A stretch of DNA of 64,000 nt from Paraspadella gotoi. Taxonomy: Eukaryota; Chaetognatha. This document shows positions 10,670 to 22,989 of the stretch, one piece after another. The notes under the pieces are model-generated. The model was not told the DNA's origin. It worked only from the letters and a program-made list of their open reading frames with translations, and searched no databases. Position numbers and translations under genes: made by a program. Each line of letters opens with the position of its first letter. Positions within the stretch are counted from its first letter, which is position 1. The DNA is taken from assembly GCA_051294375.1 (NCBI GenBank), contig CM119266.1, forward strand, positions 13,056,864-13,120,863, written 5' to 3'.

Positions 10670-13340
10670 TATTTTTGTATTTAGTCACCCACAGAAACCG
10701 TATTCTACTCTAAAATGTGTGGTCGATACTATTTGGTAAACTTGTTCCAAAGCTTTTGTCAAATTTCGAAACTAAATCGTATTGAAGTGAGTTTCACACG
10801 AAGATAAGGTTTAAATGAGATTGCCTTATTGGCAATGATATATAAACTCAAATTTTTATTTTAACTTTAGTTATTTCTCCGTCAATTTGTCAAAGAAATG
10901 ACCCTCTACATCAACAAAACAGCGTCAAACGCGGGAAATAGTAGTAGATATGCAGGGTTATTATATATCAGTAAGGAGTCCGTGATTCCGATTGTCGCCG
11001 AGTTAGGCCTTGCCCCTGTTGTGATTCCTGTACCTTTCCATGTACTTAAATATGTTATGAAGTTTATTTTTTTTAACTGTAAAGCGCACTATTGAATATT
11101 TTACGTTTTTAAATTTAAACCGCACTGTAATATGCAAATGAGAAATTAAAGGACAAATGATTTCTCCAATATAAAAATCGAATATTGGGGGCAGATAAAT
11201 ATAAAATAACTGCATTGTCTTATCTGCAACGAGTAATATTTATTTGTAACATACAAGTTAAGTCACTCTTAAAATTTTATATTTTTTTTGAAAAAAATAG
11301 AATAAACAAATATTCTAATTATAATTAATTAATTGTGATTAGTATCAAAAATTATTAAAAGGGATTTTAAAGTAATTCAATCTTTTAACGTCATTTAGGA
11401 AAAAAATAATTATTAAAATTTTAGCACAATCTGGGAAGAAAATTTGAATGTGGCAGCAAGACTTAAGGGGACCAGTGATAAAAATGATATCATAAGTCAT
11501 AATTTTTTCTTCGCGCGGGAAAGTGGAGAAAAATTCCCATCTTCTTCGTGCAATTCGACAAGGACTGAGTTATTTATTGGATAAAAATGGTTAAATTGAA
11601 TTCCCCCTAAATACTAATAGCGCTCCATTCTCTGTACTTTTCACTTTGGAAGTACATTTTTTACCATGAATTTTGAATTATTTATTTAATTAAGCAGAAA
11701 GCTGAATTCTTGCGTATTTGGGCCTCTTTAATAAATGAATTTTAATGGTAGGTATTTAATATTTTTCAGAATGCGCACAGGAAAGTACAAGAAAAAAAAA
11801 CCAAATCCCTCTTAAAATTTCAAAAACAAGGATGTTATTAATCAATATTGGTAAAGCACTCTTGTCATGACCCCTGAAAATATCTTTCCTGGTTTCCTTG
11901 ACTACTTGTTACAGCCAAACTGATGGAATTTTAAAGGAGAGATAAAGAGCGGCTTCCTTCTTCTCATACTTGTATTAATGTTGGAGGTTACATTTCTATC
12001 CATTAGTGAATTGATTTGAAAGGAAAAAATGATTTAAAATTTAATGTCCTTACCATAATATTCATAACTATTACCCGATTTAGTTTTATTTTTTTTTAAT
12101 TTTTTTAAAGAAAAAATAATCAGCGTAAGAGGTGGCCCAGACGGAAAGTGAATGAAACTCACATCCGTACGGAACCAAACTGGACAAATTTCAACAATGA
12201 AATAACATTTAATATCTTAATAACAATTTTTCAACAGAAAACCACTACAAACTACGGCACTCTAAGGGTACAAGAGTAACAAAGAGTTTCGTATACATCG
12301 TCTATCGTCTTTGTTGAATCATTTTAGTTCGCTAAAAATGTTCCGACCGGGCACAAATTATCAAAACTTGAATTGATAAGTAAATAGAAATGGGCTATGT
12401 TGTTTTATGCATAATTTTTATGGTTTATTTCTTTTCCTCTTCAATCTCTATCTCACTCGTTATAATAAAATTTATAAGTAGGGGAGCTACGTCGTAATCT
12501 GAGAAATCGAGGAAGACTTTTTCACAAATGGAGAATTTTCGTTAAAGATCTGACCTCCCAAAATAATGTCAACGATGCCCCTAGGGAAGAAATTTCAGTT
12601 TGTAAAAAATAGGATGTAAAAACAACTCGACTTCCGATCCCTGTTACATCTCAAGGGCTCGCATTTTCTCTCTCTCTTGACAAATACCATAATCTTTCGA
12701 CATCAAAACCATCAGATTTCAAATGGACTGGTCCGCTCGAAAATATTTTCGATCGTCAATTTTAAATTATTATTATACATATTAAAGGGGAATTTCTCCC
12801 AAGTTCAATACAATGTCACGCATTTAACATATGTTTGAATTTCTAAACCAATAAAAACTTCGAATTCAGGAATCCGATAGCCATATGCTTCCTGAAGGGC
12901 TCTCAAAATTTTTCTTTAACATTTTATTTGGTTTATTTTAATATGATACGATAATGGTAAAATGAATTAGTCCCATTTTCGGGTGAAATTTTTATTTAAA
13001 AGTAAAGTAAAAGGAGGTATGCTAACGATCAGGAATTCTAGAGAGTTTTCAACGCGGTAGTCAGATTTCGGAACAAAAACTTATATGGCGAAAATCTTCC
13101 AAAGAAAGGGGTGGATTTTCCGAAGATTTGGTTAATATTTTCTATATTTATTGGTCGGATTGATGTTTGAAACTTAAAAATAGGCATATTGCCGAGCATC
13201 TACATTGGCCGGCCAAAGAATATATTAAAATAACATTTGAACTTTTTATCGTCGAGAGCTTAGTCCCTATTTATAAGGCAATTTGATTAATCAGAGTTTA
13301 CAACGATATTTTTAATTTTTCAAAAGAAACGTTTTCGAAA
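10670..13340. other. AT-rich unique DNA
   Basis: No coding exon, tandem repeat or mobile element recognised over 2.6 kb. Part of the interval present in only one of the two duplicated units. Confidence 0.4.
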
Positions 13341-13347
13341 TCCGTTC

Positions 13348-13383
13348 GACGTTCGGCCTTTGAATGCACAGCCTTCATCAGCG
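13348..13383 (-). ncRNA. Hammerhead-ribozyme-like core motif (weak)
   Basis: Seen on the minus strand: CTGATGA, a GGC/GCC stem with a long loop, then GAACGTC. Known: hammerhead ribozymes have CUGAUGA, stem II, then GAAA, and occur in Penelope-like and other retroelements. Here one A of GAAA is missing and I cannot pair a convincing stem I, so this may be a degenerate copy or chance. Confidence 0.22.
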
Positions 13384-15319
13384 TTCAAATATTTGTTGAT
13401 CCTGTTAGATGAGCATTTTTTGTGTGAAAGAAAGGGAGGAGAGAGTGTAGAGAGCCCACTTGGCTCCTCCTGCGTCGCGAGGTAGGCGTTGGCCGTCGTG
13501 AGAGAGACGTAAACGTAAATCTGACACGGATCTCGAACGCGAAAAGAAAAGAGAAAAGACTCGAAAATGGACCAAATAATGAGACGAAATAAAATATGTA
13601 ATGAATATAATCGAGCAATAAATCAACGCAGAAAATGACGTGAATCAAGCAAAAAAATCGTACAAAAATCCGGAGAAAATAGTCCGACGTTCCGTAGAAA
13701 ATAACCGGAGAAATTAGTTTCGTGTCCAAAGAAAATCGTAAGCAAATCGTGATCAAAGTGAACTAAACTCGGTCTGTCTGGTCCTTGTCGCAAGTAAAGT
13801 TAGAGAGTAGATAGGCAAGTATCTGGTCATTTATAATGTTATTTTAAATATTTTTAGCATTTACTGAATAGCGAAATGAAATGTCAATATTATTGATGTA
13901 ACATTTCCAAATCAATTGACAGCCACGCGTTGAAAAAATAATCTACAAAAAATGGTCATTTTCATGCCCAATTTTTAAAACAAATTGGGCGTTCGTTAAA
14001 ATTTTCTTTTGGTTCCACTTAAATTTTTAGGCTTTGGCTGAGTGTCCTAATTGGTATCAAAAAGAATTGATTTTCTTTAATATCTTTTTGAACCAAAAAT
14101 TATAGAACGATGAGCTGGTATCAATATTAAAAGCATAATATGGGGCACTTTTCCAATATATTTTTTTCTAAATATTTCCATCAGCTCGGCTCATATGGCG
14201 GAGCAGGCTAAAAATCATCTATTACCAAGGTCCGTAGCGTCCCGGTCCCCGACATCTAAAGAGGTTCAATACAAAAAGTCCGTCTCAACTTTTGTAATAT
14301 AAAACAAGTTTTGAACAAACAATGTCAGATCTGCCCACGATCATTATCGTTAATTAATTAAAATTTCAAGTTACCATTAATTCAATAATTAGGAAATTAA
14401 TTAATTTGATTCGAAATGGGTTGTTTTAATTGATTAATTGACTTTAATTAATTATTTGAAAATTAAGACATCTTGGCCATTTACCATTTAATATAAAAGA
14501 AAAAAGAATCATTATCAAATTAGTGATATCAGGGTTTTTATAGTCGGATCGTGCTATAATATATCAGCAGATCCCGACCTACTATAATACTCACTTTGTC
14601 GGGTCCGTTCGGTCGTCCCCTTCGAGAGGTCGGGCACTACACTTTATAGTATGGTCAGAACATCGAATTAATGATAAATTAATGAGAAAAAAAACGATGT
14701 CGTAAACACGTACCCGTCTTCCGTCCTCTCTTTTCCGTCCGTGCCGTCCACCGTTCCCGTCCGAGTCCGTCCACCTTAGGAAAACCTCCCAATTACTAGC
14801 GTAGATTGGATATGGAATGGATTGTTTTATGATTATTGTTGTGGGGTAGGAAACTGTGTGATTGAATGGATCATTAAGTTTTGAGGGAATGTGCGAGTTG
14901 GAAATTGGTTTAAATGGAAAGCAAAAAAAATATATTTCACTTTTGACGCGCCAATTGCTCAGGAGTGGATAGGGCCAATTGACTTTGAAAATTTTTGTAT
15001 GATGGTAGGGAAGTGTGTGATTGAGATGGATATAAAGTTTCGATAGAATCGTGCATGGAAATGAGAGTTATATAAAATGGAAAAAACAAAAGTTCATTTT
15101 TACTTTGAAAGTTTGAGCTTATTTACTCATATATTATTATTGTTTTTATTTAAAAATTGAATTTTGTGTGTGGTGCTCAAGCGAAAGTATGTGAATGAAA
15201 GCTGGATATAAATTTTTTGATGGAATCGTAGGAGTGGAAAAGAAGTTCAAATTAAGAAAACCAAGACCACATTTATTTGAATCTCTCTCTTATCTCTTCT
15301 GATTGATTGATTGATTGAC

Positions 15320-15665
15320 GCAAAATTATGCCAATTGACAAAAATATGCCAGTTGGAACCAAATTCTTAAAGTTGATACAAATTATGCCAGTTGACCAAT
15401 TATCAGTTGACCAAAATTAAGCCAGTTGACCAAATTAGGCAGTTTGCAAAAAATTAGCCAGTTTGATAAAATTATGACCAGTTGACGAAATATGCCGGTT
15501 GACCAAATATCTTAAATTGATCAATTATGGTCAGTTTAACCAAATTATGTCCAGTTGACTAAATTATGTCAGTAGAACACAAATTAATGTCAAGTTAACA
15601 AATTATGTCAGTTGACCAAATTAATGCAGAGTTGATTAAAATTAATCAAGTTGACCAAATAGCTT
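15320..15665 (+). repeat. Degenerate minisatellite, unit ~17-20 bp
   Basis: About 17 imperfect copies of a unit close to ccaaattatgccagttga. It lies inside the foldback element, between two of its modules. Confidence 0.7.
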
Positions 15666-16974
15666 ATTACCATTAATTATCGTTGAACCTGGAATTTTGT
15701 ATGTGAGTAGAAAAGTGTGTGATTGAACAGAAAACCAAGTTTCGATGGAATCTTTTGAGTGGCAATGAGTTTAAATGGAAAAAAAACAAAAAACCTGTTT
15801 TTCCACATATTGATTATGGTTCTTTTGCCTTTTATATTAAAATGTATTGCAGGATGTATTAATAGTTCAAACTAATTAATCAGTTAATTAAGTCAATTAG
15901 TCATAATTAATACAATCATTAATTAATCAAGTCAATCAATCCGTCCAATGATTTATTGGTACCGTCACCACCTTAGGCAAAAAGCTCTAATAATCGTCAA
16001 GATTGGACTGGTTGGGAGTTGAAAATGAAATATTTGATGAGAGACGGTAGGAAAGAGTTTGGTGACAGAAGCGAGATATACAAAAAGTTTTGACGGAATT
16101 TGTGCGCAGTGGAAATGAGTTTAAATGGCAAAAAAACATAAAGTACACACAATATTACTGAAATCTTTATTAAATTTATGATATACTAATTTATGATTAC
16201 TATAAATGTTTTAATTAATTAATTAATGTGGAAAAAATGAGGCAATTTAAAAAATATTATGTCAAGTTGAAATAATGCAGCAGAAAAATGATACAAGATT
16301 AAAATAAATCCTAAAAGCATAAGGAAATGGCGTCGTCTAATTGCATAAAGAGTAGAGAGAGAGCAGCCCAGAGAGCGCAGAAAAAGATGAGCATAAAGGA
16401 CGATCGCAATTGCAAAGAGATAGAGAGAGCAGAGAGAAAGATAGAGAGTCCTGGATAAAAATAGTATGTTATTAATTAAAACTCACTGAATAAAAATACT
16501 TAAAAATACTTACAAAAATACATAAATATTGAATAAATTATATTACCGAATAAATCATTGTTAATCACATGCAATATTATGGTTCTAGTAAGGCCTAATG
16601 ATCTAGTAAGGCGGGCCAAAAAATTGAACACTTTTTATAACTTCTAGTTCTTCCTTTAAAAATTTTTTTTTTCGCTTTTACTACTAAATCGATTTTCAAT
16701 GTAAACTTTTTTGAATTAGTTCATTGGGTTGGTTTGCACTGGAAGCTTTTAAATATTTATTAATAATTCAATAAAAGTTTTGACGGTGAAATTGTGCCAA
16801 GAGAGGGGAGGAAATGAGTTTAGATTGGAAGAAATCAATAAAGTTCACAATTTTACTGAATCTTTTATATTAATGATTACTAATAAATGTTTTAAATTAA
16901 CTAATTAATTAATGTAAAGAAAATGCATGCAAGCTTAAAAAAAATCTTAAAATGCATACAGAGCGTCGCAATTG

Positions 16975-17035
16975 CATAAAAGAGAGAGAGAGTGAGTGAG
17001 AGAGACCCGAGAGAGAGAGAGAGAGAGAGAGAAGG
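16975..17035 (+). repeat. (GA)n microsatellite
   Basis: Interrupted GA run inside the foldback element, close to its inverted arm. Confidence 0.8.
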
Positions 17036-17700
17036 AGACAATAAAATAAAATCAGAGGAATTTGTTTGTTTTGATAAAATGTAAACAAAACATATTTAAT
17101 ACTGTGCCTAACCCATTTAAAGGACATCGATGATGATAAGTTATATAAATTTAAAATTATTTATTCAATTATTAAATTAATTTCATTAATCGATTAAATT
17201 AATTCAATTAATTATTGTAGGCAGATCCGACATTGGTTTGCTCAAACTTGTTTTTTTTTAATTTTAAACTCATTTTCACTCAACATTCCATCGAAACTTA
17301 AATTTTCAGCTTAATCACACTTTCCAACCCACATACAAAATTTCAGGTCAATCGCCCCTTCCACTAAAATGAGTAATTGGATTTCAAATAGTGAAATAAT
17401 ATTTTTGTTTTTCCATTTTAACTCATTTCCACACTCGGAAGATGTCCATCGAAACTTCATATACAGCTCAATCACACACTTCCCTACCCACACAAAAAAA
17501 TTTCTTCCAATCCATCCATCCAATCAACGATATGGACTTTTTGCTAAGGTGGGACGGACATCGTTTTTTTTGGTATAAATTTATCATAATTTCGATTTTC
17601 TGACATGATATAAATATGTGGTTGCCTGGACAATATTGAGGAGAAAGCGACCGACAAAGTGAATTATAGAGTGGGGATCTGCTAATAAGCAGATCCGACT

Positions 17701-19425
17701 AAAAAATGTCCGTGTGACCTTAAAATTCGACACAATATATCGTTGGATGACTTCATATTTCGCGTCAGGAGTTACAGAGAAAAGAGAAAGAGAGAGAGGA
17801 AGAGAGAAGAGAGAGAGAGAGAGAGAGAGATCATGGTAATTTAGATAGAGGGCGCTATTTGATACAGGAGACGGATGCGGAGATTCTTTGGGGAGACAGA
17901 TCGGTATATATAAGAGCTAATCCGTTTAGAAGGGTCGAGACAAGATATCCGGGAGAAAGGTACGGTTGCGTTTCCTGCAATACGTAAATATCCTTAATGT
18001 TGGGTTGAATAGTGCATCTCGAGATAGTTTAGAAATTCCGTTTGTTATAATATTTGTAGTATTTTTGGTGTTTTCATGTCCATATTTGTTCCTTTATCTT
18101 CGGGCACAATAGTTATAAAGTTTTACTAAAAAAAAAATTGGTATTGTAAAAACTTCGCAACACGTCTCGTGGCTTTCCCTGTTCATCAAACAAAATTTTT
18201 TTCTTCTTTTTTAAAAAAAATTGGGTAGTACATTTCGCTCATTGCTTTTCTCTCCGTAGCTTTAGCGATTTCTCCCTCTTTACGACTCGAATTCGTTCAA
18301 CTAGAAGATAAATCTCCATCGATCGAAGGAAGATGTAATCGATCCCTCTGCACTATTTATTACCTCCAGCTGAGTTGACGTATGGTCTTTTCGATCGCTC
18401 CGTCTTTCTCGGTCTTCTTTCAAAAACGTCTGACACATCTCAAACACGGAAACTCCTCATTTACACTGTCTCTGTCGCACGAATTTTTCAATTTGTTCTG
18501 TCGATGCCCGGATCTGCGGTTCGGCCAACGAGATCCCATTGAAGTTTGGTTCTTCAAGCCTTAGCTCGCCTTGACATCAGCGACTCTTTTTGAGGCGGGC
18601 TTAGTCATGATATTTCTTTGTCTCGTGGACTTCTTCTCCAGGAGTATTTAATATAATATTAGTACTATTTGAAAACTCAGTCTTCTGAGCGAACTGAGTC
18701 AGTCGCACCAAGTACAATGTCGAGTTCTTGTATCACCATATTTTAAAGCGTGTCCTGCCAGTCCAGTTAGAGACACATGAGAGGTAACAAAAGTTCTGAC
18801 GCAAAGGACGGTATGCCTTGATGTCAGAGACTGAGACCATGCGAAGCACAACTGAATTGCAACGAGGTCACCAAAAAAGATCGGTCGAGAGGTGATATCT
18901 TCTGGTTTTATAATTCAAGGGACCGGATAATAGGATGTTTGGTTCATTTTCCAGTTTAAGAAGACTGCGTATAGGCGATGAAACATCGTCAAATCCTCGA
19001 TGCATTTAGTTAGACATCTGGATGAAATACAATGAGGAGCCGCACAAGATGCAATCCAGCCGACGGCATCAAGTTGCCGATCTAGAGAGAGGAGAAGATA
19101 TATAAAATTAACCAAATTGTTCAGTAATTCATTGAACTATCGATCGGTAAGAGGGGATGGAGAGACCATAGCCCCTTTCTTTGGAGAGGAGAGAGGGACG
19201 GAGAGAAAGACATGACGAACATGTAAGACTAAGGATCACCGCATCTAATTTATACAATTTAAAAAAATTACTAGATCTCATACATAAAAATGATTTTGTC
19301 TTTTTCGTGGGACTAGAGGTTCGAGATCTGACAAGTCCACGACGACCCGTGTTGCCGTTAGTTTTACAATATACAATAGCCGAGTTCTTGTTTTTTTCTA
19401 TACATAACAGCTTATTTTATCATAT
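17701..19425. other. Unique spacer between foldback element and block B
   Basis: A GA run at 17785-17831, otherwise mixed sequence. Short open frames only; nothing recognised. Confidence 0.35.
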
Positions 19426-19761
19426 CGTTCGAGTTCTTCTCTCCCTTCGAGAGAGCGTCTCCCTGAGGGAAATCGTAAAATTCCTTTCCCTTTTCATCCT
19501 TTCCTTCTTTCTTTTTATAAATTCGTCTTTTCCTTTTTTTTTTTCACTTTTTTTGTGGTTCGTCGTAAAACGGTTTTTTATTCGTTTCATTCCTTTTTTC
19601 GGTTTTTCCCTTTTCTTTTTCTTTGGATCTTCTTTTAAGTTCCGTTATAATTATGGTTCTAAAGGTTGAGTAATGATAAACGTACTTGATAAACCTTGGA
19701 CAAATGCAATTTAAATTAACTGACGATGAAACATTAGGGACAAAAAGAGTAGAAGTATGTA
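19426..19761 (+). repeat. Block B: short duplicated segment, left copy
   Basis: Seen: matches 32706-33016 over its whole length, including cctttcccttttcatcc, a TTTTTT-rich middle, gtggttcgtcgtaa and gagtaatgataaacgtact. It ends at a 25-N gap. Together with A/A' it shows the duplication reaches beyond block A. Confidence 0.8.
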
Positions 19762-19786
19762 NNNNNNNNNNNNNNNNNNNNNNNNN

Positions 19787-20560
19787 GGAGAGAAGATTTC
19801 ACCGTCCGCTAGACTTCTTTGACGGCGAGAAAGAGGCGCGGAAAGTTCGTCTCGTCGAGCGAAAAGAACGTCGCTGTTGCGTCGCTTCTTGGGATGACGA
19901 CGGTGAACCGGGGTGTTAGGGAACGGCGTCAGAACGGCCTAGTGGCTCGTCGACTCCCAGATCCGCCAATTAGGGATGCTCGCTCGCGAACTATGCATGA
20001 AGAGGTTTCGTCGTTTCACGACGTCCTTCACACCGGCTACATCCGTTTCATCAGCGTCGGCGCCATCTTCTCTTGATCATCCAATCGCTTCGTCGCACAT
20101 CCTCGGCCTTCTTTCGACGTCGTCACGCCGTCGAAAGTCTCTTTGAATTCCAATTCTTTCCGCCAGTGTTCGCGCCATTCGACGCCAAATCCATGGAGAG
20201 GAAAATGCGCGCTTCGGAACCAACTTCTTCCACAAGACGCGCGCAGCGGGAGACGCTGAACGCGGCAGCGCCGCGGCGGGCCACGGATTTTAGCGCAGCA
20301 TAAGCGCGAGGAAATCGTCGTCGTCGAGATCGTATGGACTCGAGATGCGGTTTTCGTCGTCGTCGTCGTCGTCGTCGGCGAGGCGAGGATCGAATTTGAG
20401 ACAACGAGACCATTTTAAAATTAATTCGATTCAGCGAAGCGAATAATCGAGGAGAAGTGTGTCGGTAGAAAAGGCTCGGGATCGATACGAACTCGGGCGA
20501 TAAAATCGTCGACGAGACAACTTTCCATCCTGAGAACTTGATTCTATTCGATTCAAACAA
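19787..20560. other. CpG- and CGT-rich stretch with overlapping open frames
   Basis: Seen: GC-rich, CpG-dense DNA with a (CGT)n run at 20345-20378. A minus-strand frame (20560-20123) has an Arg run encoded by the repeat and a hydrophilic remainder; plus-strand frames overlap it. An ATGGCGCC start-like motif lies on the minus strand near 20063. Reads like a promoter/first-exon region, but no gene model is secure. Confidence 0.25.
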
Positions 20561-21377
20561 ACGTGACTTTTTTTAAATTCAGACGAAAGAAATAAAAAAA
20601 GAAGCCCTATTACTAAGAAATCGAATAAAAATCTCCTGAGAAGTTTCGACGACGACGAAAAGGAAGAAAAGAAACAAAACGACAAAATATTTTTGAAATT
20701 AAAGCAGAAAAACGAAAAAAACGACGAAAATTCCGCGACAAACGACAGTTAAAAGCGGCGAGCCCTTTGTCTTTTCACAGTGAGGGCAGCCAGGAAGAAC
20801 AACAAAAATGCTATTGTTTTCGTTCGTAATCTTTTGTTTCTGATTTTCGCAGTTCGTAGCGCCACCCGTTTGTGAAGACTCTGGACAAACAAAAAAAGAC
20901 TAACGTCGTCGAAAATCTCAAACGAGCCAACAAAATACGAAAAAGGCTAACGGACTAGTGGCGCTTTGGCGAACGAGTCATCATTCAAAACAAACAAAAC
21001 AACTTCATAGGGGACTGGCAGTCGAACTTTAAAATGAAATTTCAGCTGATCGAAGTGTTGATTAACTTTAAGTCGTTTGTATAGAACAAGTTCTTATGAT
21101 AAGGTTCAATCGTTAATTACGGTTTTTAAAAAAAAATACAGTTCATTGTTCAGAAAACAATTCGAAAGATCATATATCAACTTCGATAATTTACGATTTA
21201 ATCGTATATAGAGCATACAGATACAGTGCTTCGAGAATAAAATAAGGTCGTCTAGCCTAATTAATCAATTTTTAAGAATAATAATCTGAGTGTCCTACTC
21301 AAGTGAACAAACAATCGTGAGAGATCACGACTCGTCTTTGACCCTGTGAGAATGATTCGAGGAATCGACGGCGATCC
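20561..21377. other. A-rich spacer
   Basis: acaaac- and gacgaa-rich sequence with no convincing exon. Confidence 0.3.
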
Positions 21378-21708
21378 CTCAACGCCCTCGTTTCACCCGT
21401 TTGTAAATCCGTTTGTTCGTTTTTCGCTTCCCGTTGCCGGGCAACGCATCGTCGTTGTCTTTAGCCGGAGCGGGAGACGTCGGAATTAGATCGGCGAGAG
21501 GTAATAAAAATGAAGGGACAACAACACAACGACGAATTCTTCTGTTTATCCTTGAAACGGGATCCGACGGAGAAGAGGCGACGGAATCCGAATCTATTTT
21601 AGGTTTTTGAGTCTCGAAGTGGTCGGTCGGTCGGTCGTTTGCGCGATCGTTGTCGTCGTCGACGCTTCCTCCTCCGTCGACGTGAACGTTGACTTCATCT
21701 GTGGTCTA
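21378..21708 (-). other. Open frame downstream of the IR tail, unassigned
   Basis: Seen: about 110 codons without stop or ATG, in the same frame as the preceding tail but separated from it by TGA and TAG. It is acidic then basic: VDGGGSVDDDNDRANDRP near its start and KRKTNKRIYKRVKRGR before the stop. It could be an extension of the receptor tail broken by errors, a 3' UTR, or chance in a GC-richer stretch. I do not recognise it. Confidence 0.25.
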
Positions 21709-21714
21709 CGAATC

Positions 21715-21958
21715 TCACTGAATTGGTTCGTCGCCGCGACGGGAATTCGGAACCGTCAAAGTGTTCGACGACTTCGTATTAGGCTTCGTCGTCTCCTCTT
21801 CGGAGGAGGCCGCGCCGTCCGTGGACCGCGCCGAGATCGAGTCCACGATGTCCCAAGTTTCTTGTCGCATTTCGTCGCCTAGCGATGACGCCTTGGACGC
21901 TTTTCTATCTTCCACCTTTCGTCTTCTTTGGCACAAATTTCTTTGAAGAAATTCAGGG
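21715..21958 (-). CDS. IR copy 2 terminal exon: probable cytoplasmic tail
   Basis: Seen: acceptor ccaattttcag|C, open for 80 codons: PEFLQRNLCQRRRKVEDRKA, then a Ser/Thr/Glu-rich hydrophilic stretch, TGA at 21717-21715. Inferred: basic juxtamembrane residues followed by a polar tail, about 190 bp beyond the M4 exon on the same strand, is what a receptor C-terminus looks like. The phase with the M4 donor does not match as read, so the link is provisional. Confidence 0.42.
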
Positions 21959-22145
21959 CTGAAAATTGGGGAAATTCATGCGAAACTTTGGTATAATATA
22001 TACATTGGCTAATATAAAATTATACGTAGATTTTAATTATTTTTTTCGATAATAGTGTTTACTAAAAAAAAATAAATATTTGTGAATTTTTTTGTCTATT
22101 TTCCAAAATTATTTTATATAAAAGAGAGTTAAATTTTAACTTCAC

Positions 22146-22433
22146 CATCCTCAACCCGACTCCCTTCCCACAACGCCCCACGGAAATGCCAAGCGAGAAG
22201 AAAATTCCCGAGATGCAGATGAGCGTAAAGTTGAGTAGTTCGAGGGCAGAGATCTGCGCCGAGACAGGCTGCTCCTTCTGCTCCGAGGGGATGTAGTTGC
22301 AACGGACTTCCTTCTGGCCCGGGTAAGGGAATTTTCCACTTGACCAAAATGTCGTCCAACTTCCTTGCGGTTGATGATGCTGAGAAGATGTTGGAAGGCG
22401 TCCTTGAGACGTCGGGCTTTTTGAGAATTTTTT
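22146..22433 (-). CDS. IR copy 2 exon 10: end of S2 and transmembrane segment M4
   Basis: Seen: acceptor ctttataatcag|A. Reading with two frame shifts gives RLKDAFQHLLSIINRK, then LDDILVKWKIP, then CNYIPSEQKEQPVSAQIS and the hydrophobic ALELLNFTLICISGIFFSLG (about 22180-22247). Known: iGluRs end S2 with 'LxxxINxxILxLxExGxLxxLxxKW' and then M4 preceded by a polar linker. This match identifies the 3' part of the receptor. Likely donor GGATG|gtgaag. Confidence 0.68.
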
Positions 22434-22647
22434 CTGATTATAAAGAAAGAGACAGAATTACTTAATTTGTTAGTTGTTGATTGATTGATAATTATCATTT
22501 GTTAAGTTGGTGAATTAATGGTTTAGGTCGTTTAAAAAAAAAGACATTTAAAAAAAAATGTTTTGATGATATATAAAGGCATCCCATATTAAAATTGAAT
22601 AATTTAAAAAAAAAATATGTCAGCGTCAAATTAGTCATAACATTTAC

Positions 22648-22753
22648 ATTTTCCGGAGGGATACATGCTAAAAATGTAAGCAGGATCGACGCGTATCGTA
22701 TAGTCGGTGACCATGATAATATCACATTGTCAGAGAAATCCTCTTCATCATCA
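22648..22753 (-). CDS. IR copy 2 exon 9: S2, second part
   Basis: Seen: strong acceptor tttttactttcag|T and donor AAAAT|gtaaat. One frame shift separates DDEEDFSDNV from IIMVTDYTIRVDPAYIFSMY. Known: the second piece fits the S2 segment that reads 'xAxIxDxxTxxYxxxx' in iGluRs. Confidence 0.55.
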
Positions 22754-22830
22754 CTGAAAGTAAAAACGGTTTCTTGGCAATATTTTCTCAGTTCAAATAT
22801 TCTATTTGCTAACGTAAAACAAAGAACTAC

Positions 22831-22989
22831 CAGGGACGTCTATTCCCTCCGAAACAGCGCGATTTGGCCACTATCGGTAAAGTTGAGAATCCGTCGTCGC
22901 AGACAAATAGGCATCTTTGGGGGCGAACATCTGAGCGTGCAGCTCTCCGAAAGAGTCGTACTTCTTCAACAGGTGTGACCCGCTTTGCT
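22831..22989 (-). CDS. IR copy 2 exon 8: S2, first part
   Basis: Seen: acceptor aaatctag|AGC, then an open frame containing LLKKYDSFGELHAQMFAPKD and, after one in-frame TAG, NRAVSEGIDVP, ending at a possible donor CCTG|gtagtt. Known: iGluR S2 has a similar 'xxSxEEGIxxV' segment. The TAG and the phase mismatch at the start look like sequence errors or decay. The 3' border is approximate. Confidence 0.5.

Larger units (their letters stand above)
14280..17700. mobile_element. Foldback-type repeat element built of ~100-250 bp modules
   Basis: Seen: b-c-module arms at about 14555-14930 and 17290-17700 are inverted copies. Matching blocks: cagcagatcccgacc...ctttgtcgg (14556-14603) with its complement at 17650-17700; ccgtccaccttag (14767-14779) with 17544-17557; aaaacgatgtc at 14690-14700 with 17556-17567. 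A module reading gtgtgtgattgag, then agtttcgatggaatc, then aatgagtttaaatgg recurs directly near 14850, 15010, 15190, 15715, 16060 and 16770, and inverted near 17470 and 17310. A block aaaacaagtt...cagatctgcc (14301-14354) recurs inverted at 17222-17256. No transposase frame seen. Inferred: a non-autonomous foldback or satellite-like element. Confidence 0.6.

Noticed and set aside
13385-13756. 123-codon hydrophobic frame on the minus strand
   Set aside because: AT-rich composition (Phe/Ile/Tyr) with no splice or family evidence; probably chance.
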